NCBI GenBank assembly: GCA_030614245.1
Contig: JAUWKK010000172.1
Location: 1-6,389 of the forward strand
Length of the DNA stretch: 6,389 bases
Reading direction: 5' to 3'
Source: Planctomycetota bacterium
GTDB taxonomy: Bacteria; Planctomycetota; PUPC01; JABMSA01; JAUWKK01
In this document: one piece after another, positions 1 through 5,904 of the stretch
Position numbering within the stretch: the first letter of the stretch is position 1
Layout: the number at the start of each line of letters is the position of its first letter
The notes under the pieces: model-generated
What the model was told of the DNA's origin: nothing
What the model saw: only the letters and a program-made list of their open reading frames with translations
Databases searched by the model: none
Program-made: the position numbers and the translations under genes

Positions 1-1
1 C

Positions 2-1630
2 AAGTTCGTCAGGGGCGATGCCATTGCGGGCATCATCATCACGATGGTGAACATCTTCGGCGGCATCATCATTGGAATGATGAACGGCTTGACGGTTCAG
101 GGAGCCCTCAAGACGTACGCGATACTCCCGGTTGGCGACGGCCTCGTCAGCCAGATCCCGTCGCTGATCATCGCGACGGCTTCAGCCGTGATCATCACGA
201 AGGCATCAACGAAAACCGACCTGAGCCGCGAAATGGTCGGCCAGCTTCTGCGTCAAACGCGCCCGCTGGCAATCGCCGCGTGCATAATGATGGTTTTCGC
301 CATCGTGCCGGGAATGCCCAAAGTGCCGTTCCTGGCAATCGCGCTGTTCCTGGGCCCGCTCTATGTGATCTCGAAGAAACAGGCCCCGGCCGGGGGGATG
401 GCCCGCATGGCGGCGCGCGCGAACGGCAGGCCCGGTCAGGCCATGCCTGCCGGCAGGCAGGCAATACTCGCCGCCCCGGCCGGAGAGCAGGGCGCTGACA
501 CCCCGCAGCCCGCAAGAGCGGGCAAGCGAGAAACGGCCCAGCAGCAGCCGGAAAAGATGGAAGAACTCACAAAAGTCGACCGCATGAGTATCGAGATCGG
601 ATATCAACTCGTCCCCATCATCGACCCCAAATCCGGCAGCGGGCTGCTGGACAAGATATCGTCCATCCGCCGCAACTTCGCCCGAGAGATGGGCCTCATC
701 GTGCCGCCTATCCGAATCAAGGACAACATGCAGCTCGCACCGCAGACGTATGTCATCAAGATCCGCGGACAGGAAATCGCCCGCTTCAGCCTGATGCCCC
801 TCCACCTCCTCGCGATGGACGCGGGAGCCGTCACAACGAAGATTATCGGCGAAGAAACGACCGAACCGGCGTTCGGACTGCCTGCGCTCTGGATACCGCA
901 GGCACAGAAGGACGCCGCCGAATTGGCCGGATACGCCGTTATCGACGGCCCCACCGTTATCGTCACGCACCTCAGCGAAGTCATCAAGCGGCACGCGCAC
1001 GAAATCATCTCCCGAGAAGACACACAGAAGCTCATCAACCACGTGAAGAAAGACGACCCCGCCGTCGTCGATGAACTCATTCCGAATCTCGTGACCGTCG
1101 GAACCGTGCAACGCGTATTGAAAAACATGCTTCAGGAACGTGTGCCGATCATCGATCTGCCGACTATCCTCGAGGCGATCGCCGATCACGCACAGATCAC
1201 GAAGGACCCGGATGTCCTCACCGAATTCGTCCGCGGGCGAATGGCCCGGACGATCTGCCTGCAGTTCAGCGACGAAGAAGGCGTCATCCAGGCCATCACG
1301 CTCGACCCGGAGTTCGAGCGGGCGGTCGCGCAGTCGATAGCCAACACTAATGCCATCGGCATCGGTCACGGTGCCACCGTCACGCTTGACCCGGCCATGG
1401 TCCAGGCGTTCGTCGAAGTGCTTGCCAAGACGATGCAATCGACTGTGTCTTCGCCTTATGATGCCGTGCTGCTCTCCTCGGCTGCCGTCCGCAGGCACAT
1501 AAGGTCGCTCATAGCTCCGGCGATGCCGGAGATGCCCGTGCTCTCTTACAACGAGCTGGTCCCGGGCTTCCGTGTGGAAGCAAAGGCCTGCCTGTCGGTC
1601 ACCCCGACAGCGGCGAGTACTACCGCATAA
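2..1630 (+). CDS. flhA: FlhA, flagellar type III export gate protein (5' truncated by window edge)
   Basis: FlhA is the inner-membrane export gate of the flagellar type III secretion apparatus. Its cytoplasmic ring receives substrates and chaperones. The frame is open from base 2, upstream of the first ATG at 44, and reads KFVRGDAIAG, a conserved FlhA block just after the FHIPEP signature. The gene therefore begins outside the window, and roughly the first 200 residues are missing. The visible 542 residues hold hydrophobic segments at about 8-30, 47-66 and 88-124, with conserved GDGLVSQIPSL and VPGMP. A linker spans about 125-184. The soluble domain has EIGYQLVPIID, IRIKDNMQLAP, SPYDAVLLSS and VLSYNEL. 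The linker is longer than usual and rich in Ala, Pro, Gly and Gln; part of it is encoded by a palindromic repeat (MPAGRQA). flhF follows after a 126-bp gap holding repeats. Identification is secure. Confidence 0.97.
   Translation, partial: KFVRGDAIAGIIITMVNIFGGIIIGMMNGLTVQGALKTYAILPVGDGLVSQIPSLIIATASAVIITKASTKTDLSREMVGQLLRQTRPLAIAACIMMVFAIVPGMPKVPFLAIALFLGPLYVISKKQAPAGGMARMAARANGRPGQAMPAGRQAILAAPAGEQGADTPQPARAGKRETAQQQPEKMEELTKVDRMSIEIGYQLVPIIDPKSGSGLLDKISSIRRNFAREMGLIVPPIRIKDNMQLAPQTYVIKIRGQEIARFSLMPLHLLAMDAGAVTTKIIGEETTEPAFGLPALWIPQAQKDAAELAGYAVIDGPTVIVTHLSEVIKRHAHEIISREDTQKLINHVKKDDPAVVDELIPNLVTVGTVQRVLKNMLQERVPIIDLPTILEAIADHAQITKDPDVLTEFVRGRMARTICLQFSDEEGVIQAITLDPEFERAVAQSIANTNAIGIGHGATVTLDPAMVQAFVEVLAKTMQSTVSSPYDAVLLSSAAVRRHIRSLIAPAMPEMPVLSYNELVPGFRVEAKACLSVTPTAASTTA
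442..463. repeat. GC-rich palindromic repeat inside flhA (CATGCC/GCAGGCAGGC family)
   Basis: The core reads CATGCCTGCCGGCAGGCAGG and contains the self-complementary stretch GCCTGCCGGCAGGC. It is in frame and encodes MPAGRQA in the FlhA linker. Related sequences (CCATGCCGCAGGCAGRC) occur twice before the sigma factor gene, so this looks like a dispersed element tolerated in a flexible linker. An 11-nt direct repeat GCCCCGGCCGG flanks it at 383-393 and 473-483. Confidence 0.6.
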
Positions 1631-1631
1631 C

Positions 1632-1646
1632 TTGGCCAGTGGCCAA
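1632..1646. repeat. Near-perfect short palindrome after flhA stop
   Basis: TTGGCCA-G-TGGCCAA begins 2 nt after the flhA TAA and gives a 7-bp inverted repeat around one central base. It has no following T-tract and too tight a loop for a normal RNA hairpin, so it is not called a terminator. It could be a protein-binding site or repeat debris. Confidence 0.45.
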
Positions 1647-1650
1647 AAGA

Positions 1651-1686
1651 AAGGTGAGAGTTGAAAGTAGAGCAGTAGAAGGAGAA
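1651..1686. repeat. Purine-rich GTNGARA heptamer-like tract
   Basis: The tract reads as degenerate 7-mers (GGTGAGA, GTTGAAA, GTAGAGC) followed by AGTAGAAGG. AGTTGAAAGTAGAGCAG (1659-1675) recurs as an exact 17-nt reverse complement at 5886-5902. A related direct copy begins at 5829. It lies in the flhA-flhF gap directly before the three-way palindrome. Confidence 0.5.
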
Positions 1687-1690
1687 GCAG

Positions 1691-1738
1691 GTAGGTCAGG
1701 CTTCCAGCCCGACAAGACAGGCAAGATGCCTGTCCTAC
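1691..1738. repeat. REP-like three-way-junction palindrome between flhA and flhF
   Basis: The outer stem GTAGG/CCTAC (1691-1695 with 1734-1738) encloses two hairpins. The first is TCAGGCT-TCC-AGCCCGA (1696-1712, one mismatch). The second is ACAGGC-AAGAT-GCCTGT (1717-1733, perfect). The compact cloverleaf-like fold resembles dispersed REP/BIME-type intergenic elements. It ends 18 nt before the flhF start and just upstream of its ribosome binding site, so it could affect mRNA stability or flhF translation; that role is inferred. Confidence 0.65.
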
Positions 1739-1756
1739 TTGTGAAAGAGGGAAAGG

Positions 1757-2833
1757 ATGCTGATAAGAAGCTTCAAAGGGCGAAACGCCGCCGAGGCGCT
1801 GCAAAAGGTGAAGGCAGGTATGGGCCCGGATGCCCTGATCATCCAGACGCGTCCGGTTCGCGATCGCGGCCTGCTGGGGATGTTCCGCAAGACGGGCGTC
1901 GAGATCGTCGCTGCTGTCGATGGCCCACGGAAATCCACCGGCAGCACGTATATCGCGGATACCAGGCCGCAGATCGAGAGTCGGAAGCCGCCGTCGCCTT
2001 TCGACCAACTCGCCGGGCGCCTCGTCAAGGTCGGGGTCGATCCTCATCTGGCGGGCGAACTCTCCGCCGACGTCAGGCAGCTCAGCGAAGGTCTTCCGGT
2101 CAGCGAGCCCGGGCGCCTCTCGGCCGCTCTCGCCGATGCCCTGAAGAAACGCATACGCACGACCGGCGGCCTGGGACCGTGGACCGGCTGCCGCAGGATC
2201 GGCGCTTTCGTCGGCCCTACCGGCGTGGGCAAGACGACGACCATCGCGAAACTCGCCGCCGGCCTGTCACTCAGGCGCAGCAGGCGTGTCGAACTCATTA
2301 CTATCGACGCCCACCGCGTCGCGGCGGTCGAACAACTGAAATCGTGCGGCGAGCTGATCGGTATTCCGGTTCATGCCGCCTGCACGGCCGGCGAGTTTGC
2401 CCACGCCGTGAAACGCGCGGCAAGGACCGAGTTCATCCTCATCGATACCCCCGGCTGCAGCCGGCACGATACCGCTGCACTGCTGGAACTCGAGCAGTAT
2501 TTCCGCCAGGTTCCGCAGCTCGAAATCAATGTATTGCTGAGTTGCTGCTGCAAGCTTGACGACGCCGTCGACGCGGTCGGTGCCTTCCGCTCCATTGCAG
2601 GCCGCATGCCGGCGAAGGACTGGCCAGTGGAGCCGGTGCAGCTCCTGTTCACCAAGCTTGATGAGACGTCGAGCCGCGGCTCGCTCCTGACGGTTGCCAC
2701 GAGGTCGCACCTGCCGATCTCGTACCTGTGCGATGGACAGGAGATCCCCGATGACATTGAAGTAACCACGCCCGATATCCTGTCGAATCTACTGGTAGGT
2801 GATTCTGGCGAGAGCCGGGAGGGTGATGCATGA
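1757..2833 (+). CDS. flhF: FlhF, SRP-family GTPase for flagellar placement
   Basis: FlhF is a signal-recognition-particle-type GTPase that directs where flagella are assembled and acts at the membrane with FlhG. The 358-residue product opens with the FlhF-like MLIRSFKGRNAAEALQKV and GPDALIIQTR. A linker and helical N domain occupy about 60-140. The NG GTPase domain has P-loop GPTGVGKTT (153-161), DAHRVAAVEQL (184-194), DTPG (230-233) and TKLDE (309-313). Family members usually have DTAGR at the third position, so DTPG is a mild deviation. The ATG at 1757 is preceded by GAGGG at 1747-1751 with 5-nt spacing. The TGA stop overlaps the flhG start (ATGA), indicating translational coupling. The size is typical for family members with a shortened N-terminal B domain. 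Confidence 0.95.
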   Translation: MLIRSFKGRNAAEALQKVKAGMGPDALIIQTRPVRDRGLLGMFRKTGVEIVAAVDGPRKSTGSTYIADTRPQIESRKPPSPFDQLAGRLVKVGVDPHLAGELSADVRQLSEGLPVSEPGRLSAALADALKKRIRTTGGLGPWTGCRRIGAFVGPTGVGKTTTIAKLAAGLSLRRSRRVELITIDAHRVAAVEQLKSCGELIGIPVHAACTAGEFAHAVKRAARTEFILIDTPGCSRHDTAALLELEQYFRQVPQLEINVLLSCCCKLDDAVDAVGAFRSIAGRMPAKDWPVEPVQLLFTKLDETSSRGSLLTVATRSHLPISYLCDGQEIPDDIEVTTPDILSNLLVGDSGESREGDA

Positions 2834-3810
2834 GATCACAGGCTGATGCATTGATGAGGCTCCGGCGCGGCGGGGCGACAGCGGGAAAGATGTTCGGTAC
2901 GCGAACCGTCGTTGTCACAAGCGGCAAGGGCGGCGTCGGCAAGACGAATATAGCCGCCAACCTGGCAATCGCGCTGCAACGGTTCAAGAAGCACGTGATG
3001 CTCGTCGACACGGACCTGAGCCTGGCCAACGTAGACGTGCTGCTCGGTCTGCATCCGCGTCACAATCTGAAGAACGTGATCGTAGGCGACAAGCGGCTGG
3101 ACGAGATCGTGCTCGACGGCCCGGGAGGGATCAAAGTCGTCCCGGCAAGCTCGGGCGCCGATGAACTTGCAGTGCTCGCCCCCTGGCAGAGGCGGAGGCT
3201 GGCCGACAGCTTCGCCGCGTACGAAACCGACATCGACATAGCGATCGTCGATACCGCATCGGGCCTGTCCCCCGACATCATCAACTTTGTGCTCGCCGCC
3301 AACGAGGCGATTATAGTCACGACACCGGATCCCATGGCAATGACAGATGCCTACGCGATGATCAAGACCATCGCAATCCGAACCGGCCTCTACGATCCCG
3401 AGAACCCGCCCGACTTCCGGCAGCCGGTCAGGCGTTCGCCTATCGATATCAAGATATTCGTTAATCTCGCACGGTCGTCGGCCGAGGCCCAGGCAGCCGC
3501 CGATCGCATCCGAAACGTCTCGCGCAAATTCCTCCGTCTCGAAGTCGACGATTTCGGCTTCCTCCTGACCGACCGGAACGTCCAGGCTGCCGCCAGGCGG
3601 CAGGAGCCGTTCGTTCTGAAGCATCCACAAGGCGACGCGGCCAGGAGCATCGAGTCGCTCGCGGGCAGAGTCAGCGCCAACAACCGCATCGGCAAGGCCA
3701 CGCGAGGGCTTGGGTGCTACTTCGACCGCGTCACCGATATCAACGACGCATCCGCCGGAATAGCGCAGCCGGAATCATCCCAAGAGAATCCAATGAACAT
3801 GTTGAGGTAA
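2830..3810 (+). CDS. flhG: FlhG/FleN/YlxH, MinD-like ATPase controlling flagellar number
   Basis: FlhG is a ParA/MinD-type ATPase that limits flagellar number and regulates FlhF. The 326-residue product starts MRSQADALMRLRR, matching the N-terminal QAxxLxxL-type helix by which FlhG stimulates FlhF GTPase. The deviant Walker A motif SGKGGVGKTN lies at 31-40, followed by VDTDLSLANVDVLLG (59-73), a Walker B-like IDIAIVDTASGLS (135-147) and VTTPDP (163-168), all typical of the family. The ATG at 2830 overlaps the flhF stop. GGGAGGG at 2817-2823 with 6-nt spacing lies inside the flhF coding end and supports this start; starting later would lose the activator helix. The C-terminal 40 or so residues are not diagnostic. 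A small membrane protein gene starts 3 nt after the stop. Confidence 0.95.
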   Translation: MRSQADALMRLRRGGATAGKMFGTRTVVVTSGKGGVGKTNIAANLAIALQRFKKHVMLVDTDLSLANVDVLLGLHPRHNLKNVIVGDKRLDEIVLDGPGGIKVVPASSGADELAVLAPWQRRRLADSFAAYETDIDIAIVDTASGLSPDIINFVLAANEAIIVTTPDPMAMTDAYAMIKTIAIRTGLYDPENPPDFRQPVRRSPIDIKIFVNLARSSAEAQAAADRIRNVSRKFLRLEVDDFGFLLTDRNVQAAARRQEPFVLKHPQGDAARSIESLAGRVSANNRIGKATRGLGCYFDRVTDINDASAGIAQPESSQENPMNMLR

Positions 3811-3813
3811 TGA

Positions 3814-4050
3814 ATGACTGCCTACGGACCATTTTTCAAACGCATCTGCTCGCACACGGCTGCGGCAGGATTCGTCGTAACGTGGATAGCCGGACTGTGC
3901 AAGCAAGTAACGCCGGAACGGATATTCATCAGGAGCCTGATCGCAGCAGTGCTTTTCTGGATGATCGGAGCATTCATCACACGCTATGCCTTCGGGCCGC
4001 CGCCCCGGGCAGATATACCGGAGGAAGGGCCCGACAGCGAGGGCAACTAA
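3814..4050 (+). CDS. Small membrane protein of unknown function in flagellar operon
   Basis: I do not recognise a family for this 78-residue protein. Its clearest feature is one transmembrane helix at about 41-60 (SLIAAVLFWMIGAFITRYAF). It is preceded by a weaker hydrophobic stretch at 15-28 with two Cys nearby, and followed by a short acidic, Pro-rich tail (PPRADIPEEGPDSEG). Basic residues before the helix (PERIFIR) suggest a cytoplasmic N-side. The ATG lies 3 nt after the flhG stop, with GAGGT at 3804-3808 and 6-nt spacing, so it is probably translated from the same mRNA. A role linked to FlhF/FlhG or the export apparatus is inferred from position only. The coding call rests on spacing, ribosome binding site and helix. 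Confidence 0.75.
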   Translation: MTAYGPFFKRICSHTAAAGFVVTWIAGLCKQVTPERIFIRSLIAAVLFWMIGAFITRYAFGPPPRADIPEEGPDSEGN

Positions 4051-4118
4051 TTCCAGCAACCAAAGGGGCCACCGTCGGCTTGAACGGCTGAGGATTTCAT
4101 CGACAAGGACCGTCACCC

Positions 4119-4149
4119 GCCCATGCCGCAGGCAGACAGGCGCGCCTGA
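4119..4149. repeat. CATGCCGCAGGCAG repeat, copy 1 upstream of sigma gene
   Basis: GCCCATGCCGCAGGCAGACA runs into the perfect 12-bp palindrome CAGGCGCGCCTG (4137-4148). It belongs with the second copy 40 nt downstream and with the in-frame copy in flhA. Confidence 0.6.
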
Positions 4150-4158
4150 TGCAGACGC

Positions 4159-4186
4159 CGCCCATGCCGCAGGCAGGCGGGCCTGA
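4159..4186. repeat. CATGCCGCAGGCAG repeat, copy 2 upstream of sigma gene
   Basis: CGCCCATGCCGCAGGCAGGC is followed by GGGCCTGA. CAGGC and GCCTG can pair as a 5-bp stem. It ends about 9 nt before the AGAGGA ribosome binding site of the sigma factor gene. The 156-bp gap 4051-4206 shows no other gene or clear promoter. Confidence 0.6.
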
Positions 4187-4206
4187 GAAGCAACAGAGGA
4201 TACCCA

Positions 4207-5040
4207 ATGGCTGAAGACGTAAAGAAGCTCTGGAAGCTGTTTGACAAGCATCATACAGTCGGGATACGAGATCGGATCATCGTAAGCTATCTGCCGCTGG
4301 TGAAGTACGTGCTGGGGCGGATCTCACTCTTCCTGCCGGCGCACCTGGACGCCGAGGACCTGACGGAATCGGGCGTGATCGGCTTGATACGTGCGGTGGG
4401 GGAGTTCGACCTCTCACGGGAGATCGAGTTCACGACGTTCGCCGTGCCGCGCATACGGGGTGCCATCCTGGATGAGTTGCGCTCGCACGATTGGATACCG
4501 CGCTCGGCCCGCAAGAAGGCATCGATCCTCGATCGGGCATACAAGGAGCTATTGGAAGAGGGTAACGAACCGCCATCGACCGAGCAGCTGGCCGGACGGC
4601 TCGAGATGACCGAATGCGAAGTCGAGAGAATGACAGCCGACGTAACTTTCGCATCATTCCTCTCGCTGGAGGGCCTGGGCGGTTCCGGTTCCGGGGGAAG
4701 CGGCGATGGCGGCATCAAGATGATCGAATCGATCGCCAATGCACGCAGCGACGACCCGCTCCATTGTTTAGAAGTTGATGAACAGACGGACGTTCTGGCA
4801 CGGGCTATAGCAATGCTGCCGCAGCAGGAACGTGTCGTGATAACACTTTATTACTACCAGGGGCTTATGTTGAAGGAGATTGCGAAGCTCCTGAAGTTAT
4901 CGAAGTCCAGGGTGTCTCAGATCCACAACAAGGCGGTGACGCTGTTGCGCTTCAGGCTTCAGGCTACAGGCTGCAGGCTTCAGGGTAAGAAAGACAAGAA
5001 GGAGAAGATACGGAGTCTGTACCTGAAGTCTGAAGTCTGA
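4207..5040 (+). CDS. fliA: FliA/WhiG-type flagellar sigma-28 factor with repeat-encoded C-terminal extension
   Basis: This RNA polymerase sigma factor probably transcribes late flagellar genes. Region 2 spans about 21-98 (LVKYVLGRISLFLP, DLTESGVIGLIRAVGEFD, FTTFAVPRIRGAILDEL) and continues into DELRSHDWIPRSAR (89-102), a signature of the FliA/WhiG group. Region 3 includes EPPSTEQLAGRLEM (121-134). Region 4 has LYYYQGLMLKEIAKLL and SKSRVSQIHNKA (up to 243), the -35-binding helix-turn-helix. A Gly/Ser run GLGGSGSGGSGDGG (156-169) makes an unusually flexible region 3-4 linker. The ATG is supported by AGAGGA at 4195-4200 with 6-nt spacing. The family normally ends near residue 251 (LLRFRL). Here residues from about 250 to 277 and the stop are encoded by a heptamer repeat element, giving a basic tail (RLQATGCRLQ, KKDKKEK). 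The sigma identity is secure; fliA versus whiG naming is by flagellar context. Confidence 0.93.
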   Translation: MAEDVKKLWKLFDKHHTVGIRDRIIVSYLPLVKYVLGRISLFLPAHLDAEDLTESGVIGLIRAVGEFDLSREIEFTTFAVPRIRGAILDELRSHDWIPRSARKKASILDRAYKELLEEGNEPPSTEQLAGRLEMTECEVERMTADVTFASFLSLEGLGGSGSGGSGDGGIKMIESIANARSDDPLHCLEVDEQTDVLARAIAMLPQQERVVITLYYYQGLMLKEIAKLLKLSKSRVSQIHNKAVTLLRFRLQATGCRLQGKKDKKEKIRSLYLKSEV

Positions 5041-5055
5041 GGTCTGAAGTCTCCG
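4954..5055 (+). repeat. Composite heptamer hairpin element, copy A (overlaps sigma gene 3' end)
   Basis: The left arm is AGGCTTC, AGGCTAC, AGGCTGC, AGGCTTC, then AGGGTA (4954-4987). A 32-nt purine-rich spacer follows (4988-5019). The right arm is TACCT plus GAAGTCT, GAAGTCT, GAGGTCT, GAAGTCT (5020-5052), then CCG. The arms pair over about 33 positions with one bulged G, five G-U wobbles and two mismatches when read as + strand RNA. TGA triplets at 5024, 5031 and 5038 fall in all three frames; the one at 5038 ends the sigma gene. A 53-nt core (4981-5033) is identical to copy B. Confidence 0.85.
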
Positions 5056-5057
5056 AG

Positions 5058-5157
5058 AAGAAGGCTACAGGCTACAGGCTCCAGGGTAAGAAAGACAAGA
5101 AGGAGAAGATACGGAGTCTGTACCTGAAGTCTGAGGACTGAGGTCTGAAGCCTTCTT
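5058..5157 (+). repeat. Composite heptamer hairpin element, copy B
   Basis: This copy is tandem to copy A at a 101-bp offset and shares an identical 53-nt core (5082-5134). The left arm has three heptamers (AGGCTAC, AGGCTAC, AGGCTCC) plus AGGGTA. The spacer is the same 32 nt (5089-5120). The right arm is TACCT plus GAAGTCT, GAGGACT, GAGGTCT, GAAGCCT. The outer ends AAGAAGGCT (5058-5066) and AGCCTTCTT (5149-5157) are perfectly complementary. It lies between the sigma factor and the small acidic gene and could act on their mRNA. Confidence 0.85.
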
Positions 5158-5175
5158 TCCCATGGAGGGCCACGG

Positions 5176-5478
5176 ATGGCGGCTGATATCGGCTCGATAA
5201 AGCCTGCTAATCCATACTCGATCCGCCGCGTCAATCCGAAACGCGACCACGAGGGAAAGAAAGACTATCCCCACCAGGACGCCGATGGTTTCGCAGAAGA
5301 CCTCTCGGAATTGATAACAGAGCACGAGAAGGATTCCGACCAGGCCGAACGGGATGCGCCGCCCAAAGACACTACGGGGCAAACACCCGCCCGGGAGACC
5401 TCCCGGCGAGACGATCCGAAGGCCCCCTCGGACAGCGGGGAGCTGCCTGAGGCGGAGCATCTGGACATCGAAGCGTAG
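5176..5478 (+). CDS. Small acidic hydrophilic protein, unknown function
   Basis: I do not recognise a named family for this 100-residue protein. It has no membrane segment or signal peptide. The N-terminus (IKPANPYSIRRVNPKRDHEGKK) is Pro-rich and basic. The middle (ADGFAEDLSELITEHEKD) could form an amphipathic helix. The rest is Asp/Glu/Pro-rich and likely disordered, ending EAEHLDIEA. A strong GGAGGG at 5164-5169 with 6-nt spacing to the ATG supports translation. It follows the sigma factor gene after the two tandem repeat elements, so it may be the last gene of the flagellar transcript. Small proteins with a Pro-rich start and a short H-x-D-like end do occur beside flagellar genes, but I can only suggest that resemblance. 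An anti-sigma role is not supported by any motif. Confidence 0.65.
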   Translation: MAADIGSIKPANPYSIRRVNPKRDHEGKKDYPHQDADGFAEDLSELITEHEKDSDQAERDAPPKDTTGQTPARETSRRDDPKAPSDSGELPEAEHLDIEA

Positions 5479-5828
5479 TTCAGATCAAGCACACCACTGT
5501 GGACACTCGCACTCGTCATATCTTGCAATTCTTGCACAAAATCCCTTTGATTCTGCAATAACCCGTTGGTAGCATTAAGGGTCTGGATGTGGCAGACTGA
5601 CGAAAGCAGAATAACTTGTGCTGGACCGACACTTGGAATCCTACGGGATGCAGTCCATGGCCGATCACGCCTGATTCACTGTCGGGCAGCAATTTTGCAG
5701 CACCGGTGAACACAAAACGAGGGTTCATATCACTAAGATGCTATCCCGGTGGGTGCGAACAGCCAAAATGGGATATTCTTGGATGCGCCGGGCTGTTTTC
5801 AGAGTGGGTATAAGCTCAGTGGCCTTCT
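5479..5828. other. Gene-free intergenic stretch
   Basis: I see no convincing gene in these 350 bases, which look less GC-rich than the flagellar genes. TTGCACAAA pairs with TTTG-ATTC-TGCAA (5532-5558) as a bulged hairpin, but no T-tract follows. TATCCC (5742-5747) and GGGATA (5770-5775) can form another stem. TTGCAC at 5532 and TGCAAT at 5554 are at promoter-like spacing (16 bp) but match a sigma-70 -10 box poorly. Short open frames on either strand lack ribosome binding sites and family motifs. Confidence 0.5.
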
Positions 5829-5902
5829 GTGAGAGTTGAGCAGTAGAAAGGTGAAAGTCGAGAGATTGGATTCTTATCTTCTCGCCTGCTCTACTTTCAA
5901 CT
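5829..5902. repeat. Purine-rich GTNGARA tract with inverted partner
   Basis: The left side holds GTGAGAGTTGAGCAGTAGAA, then GGTGAAA and GTCGAGA 7-mers. The right side (5880-5902) is pyrimidine-rich, containing CTGCTCTACTTTCAACT, the exact reverse complement of 1659-1675. CGAGA (5859-5863) and TCTCG (5880-5884) form the inner stem around a 16-nt loop; the outer parts pair only imperfectly. CAGTGGCC just upstream (5817-5824) also occurs before the tract after flhA, so the shared unit may be longer. Confidence 0.5.
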
Positions 5903-5904
5903 GT

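Noticed and set aside
206..2047. A 613-codon open frame antisense to flhA and the start of flhF
   Set aside because: It is opposite two clearly identified genes, matches no family, and is rich in Arg, Asp and Gly as expected for the shadow of a GC-rich coding strand.
1639..2559. A 306-codon + strand frame overlapping flhF
   Set aside because: It is Arg-rich and low complexity, and runs out of frame through the FlhF GTPase domain, whose motifs are all intact in the other frame.
4954..5157. Insertion sequence or transposon ends
   Set aside because: The elements are only about 100 bp, encode no transposase, and show no target-site duplication that I can identify; they fit better as non-coding hairpin repeats.
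5185..5200. Sigma-28 promoter-like GCTCGATAA
   Set aside because: It lies inside the coding start of the acidic gene, deviates from GCCGATAA, and has no TAAA box about 15 bp upstream.
5532..5558. Possible rho-independent terminator after the acidic gene
   Set aside because: The hairpin is AT-rich with a 4-nt bulge and is followed by TAACCC, not a T-tract.
5516..5813. Two short overlapping frames (5616-5813 on +, 5516-5728 on -)
   Set aside because: No ribosome binding site, no motif, and composition unlike the flagellar genes.
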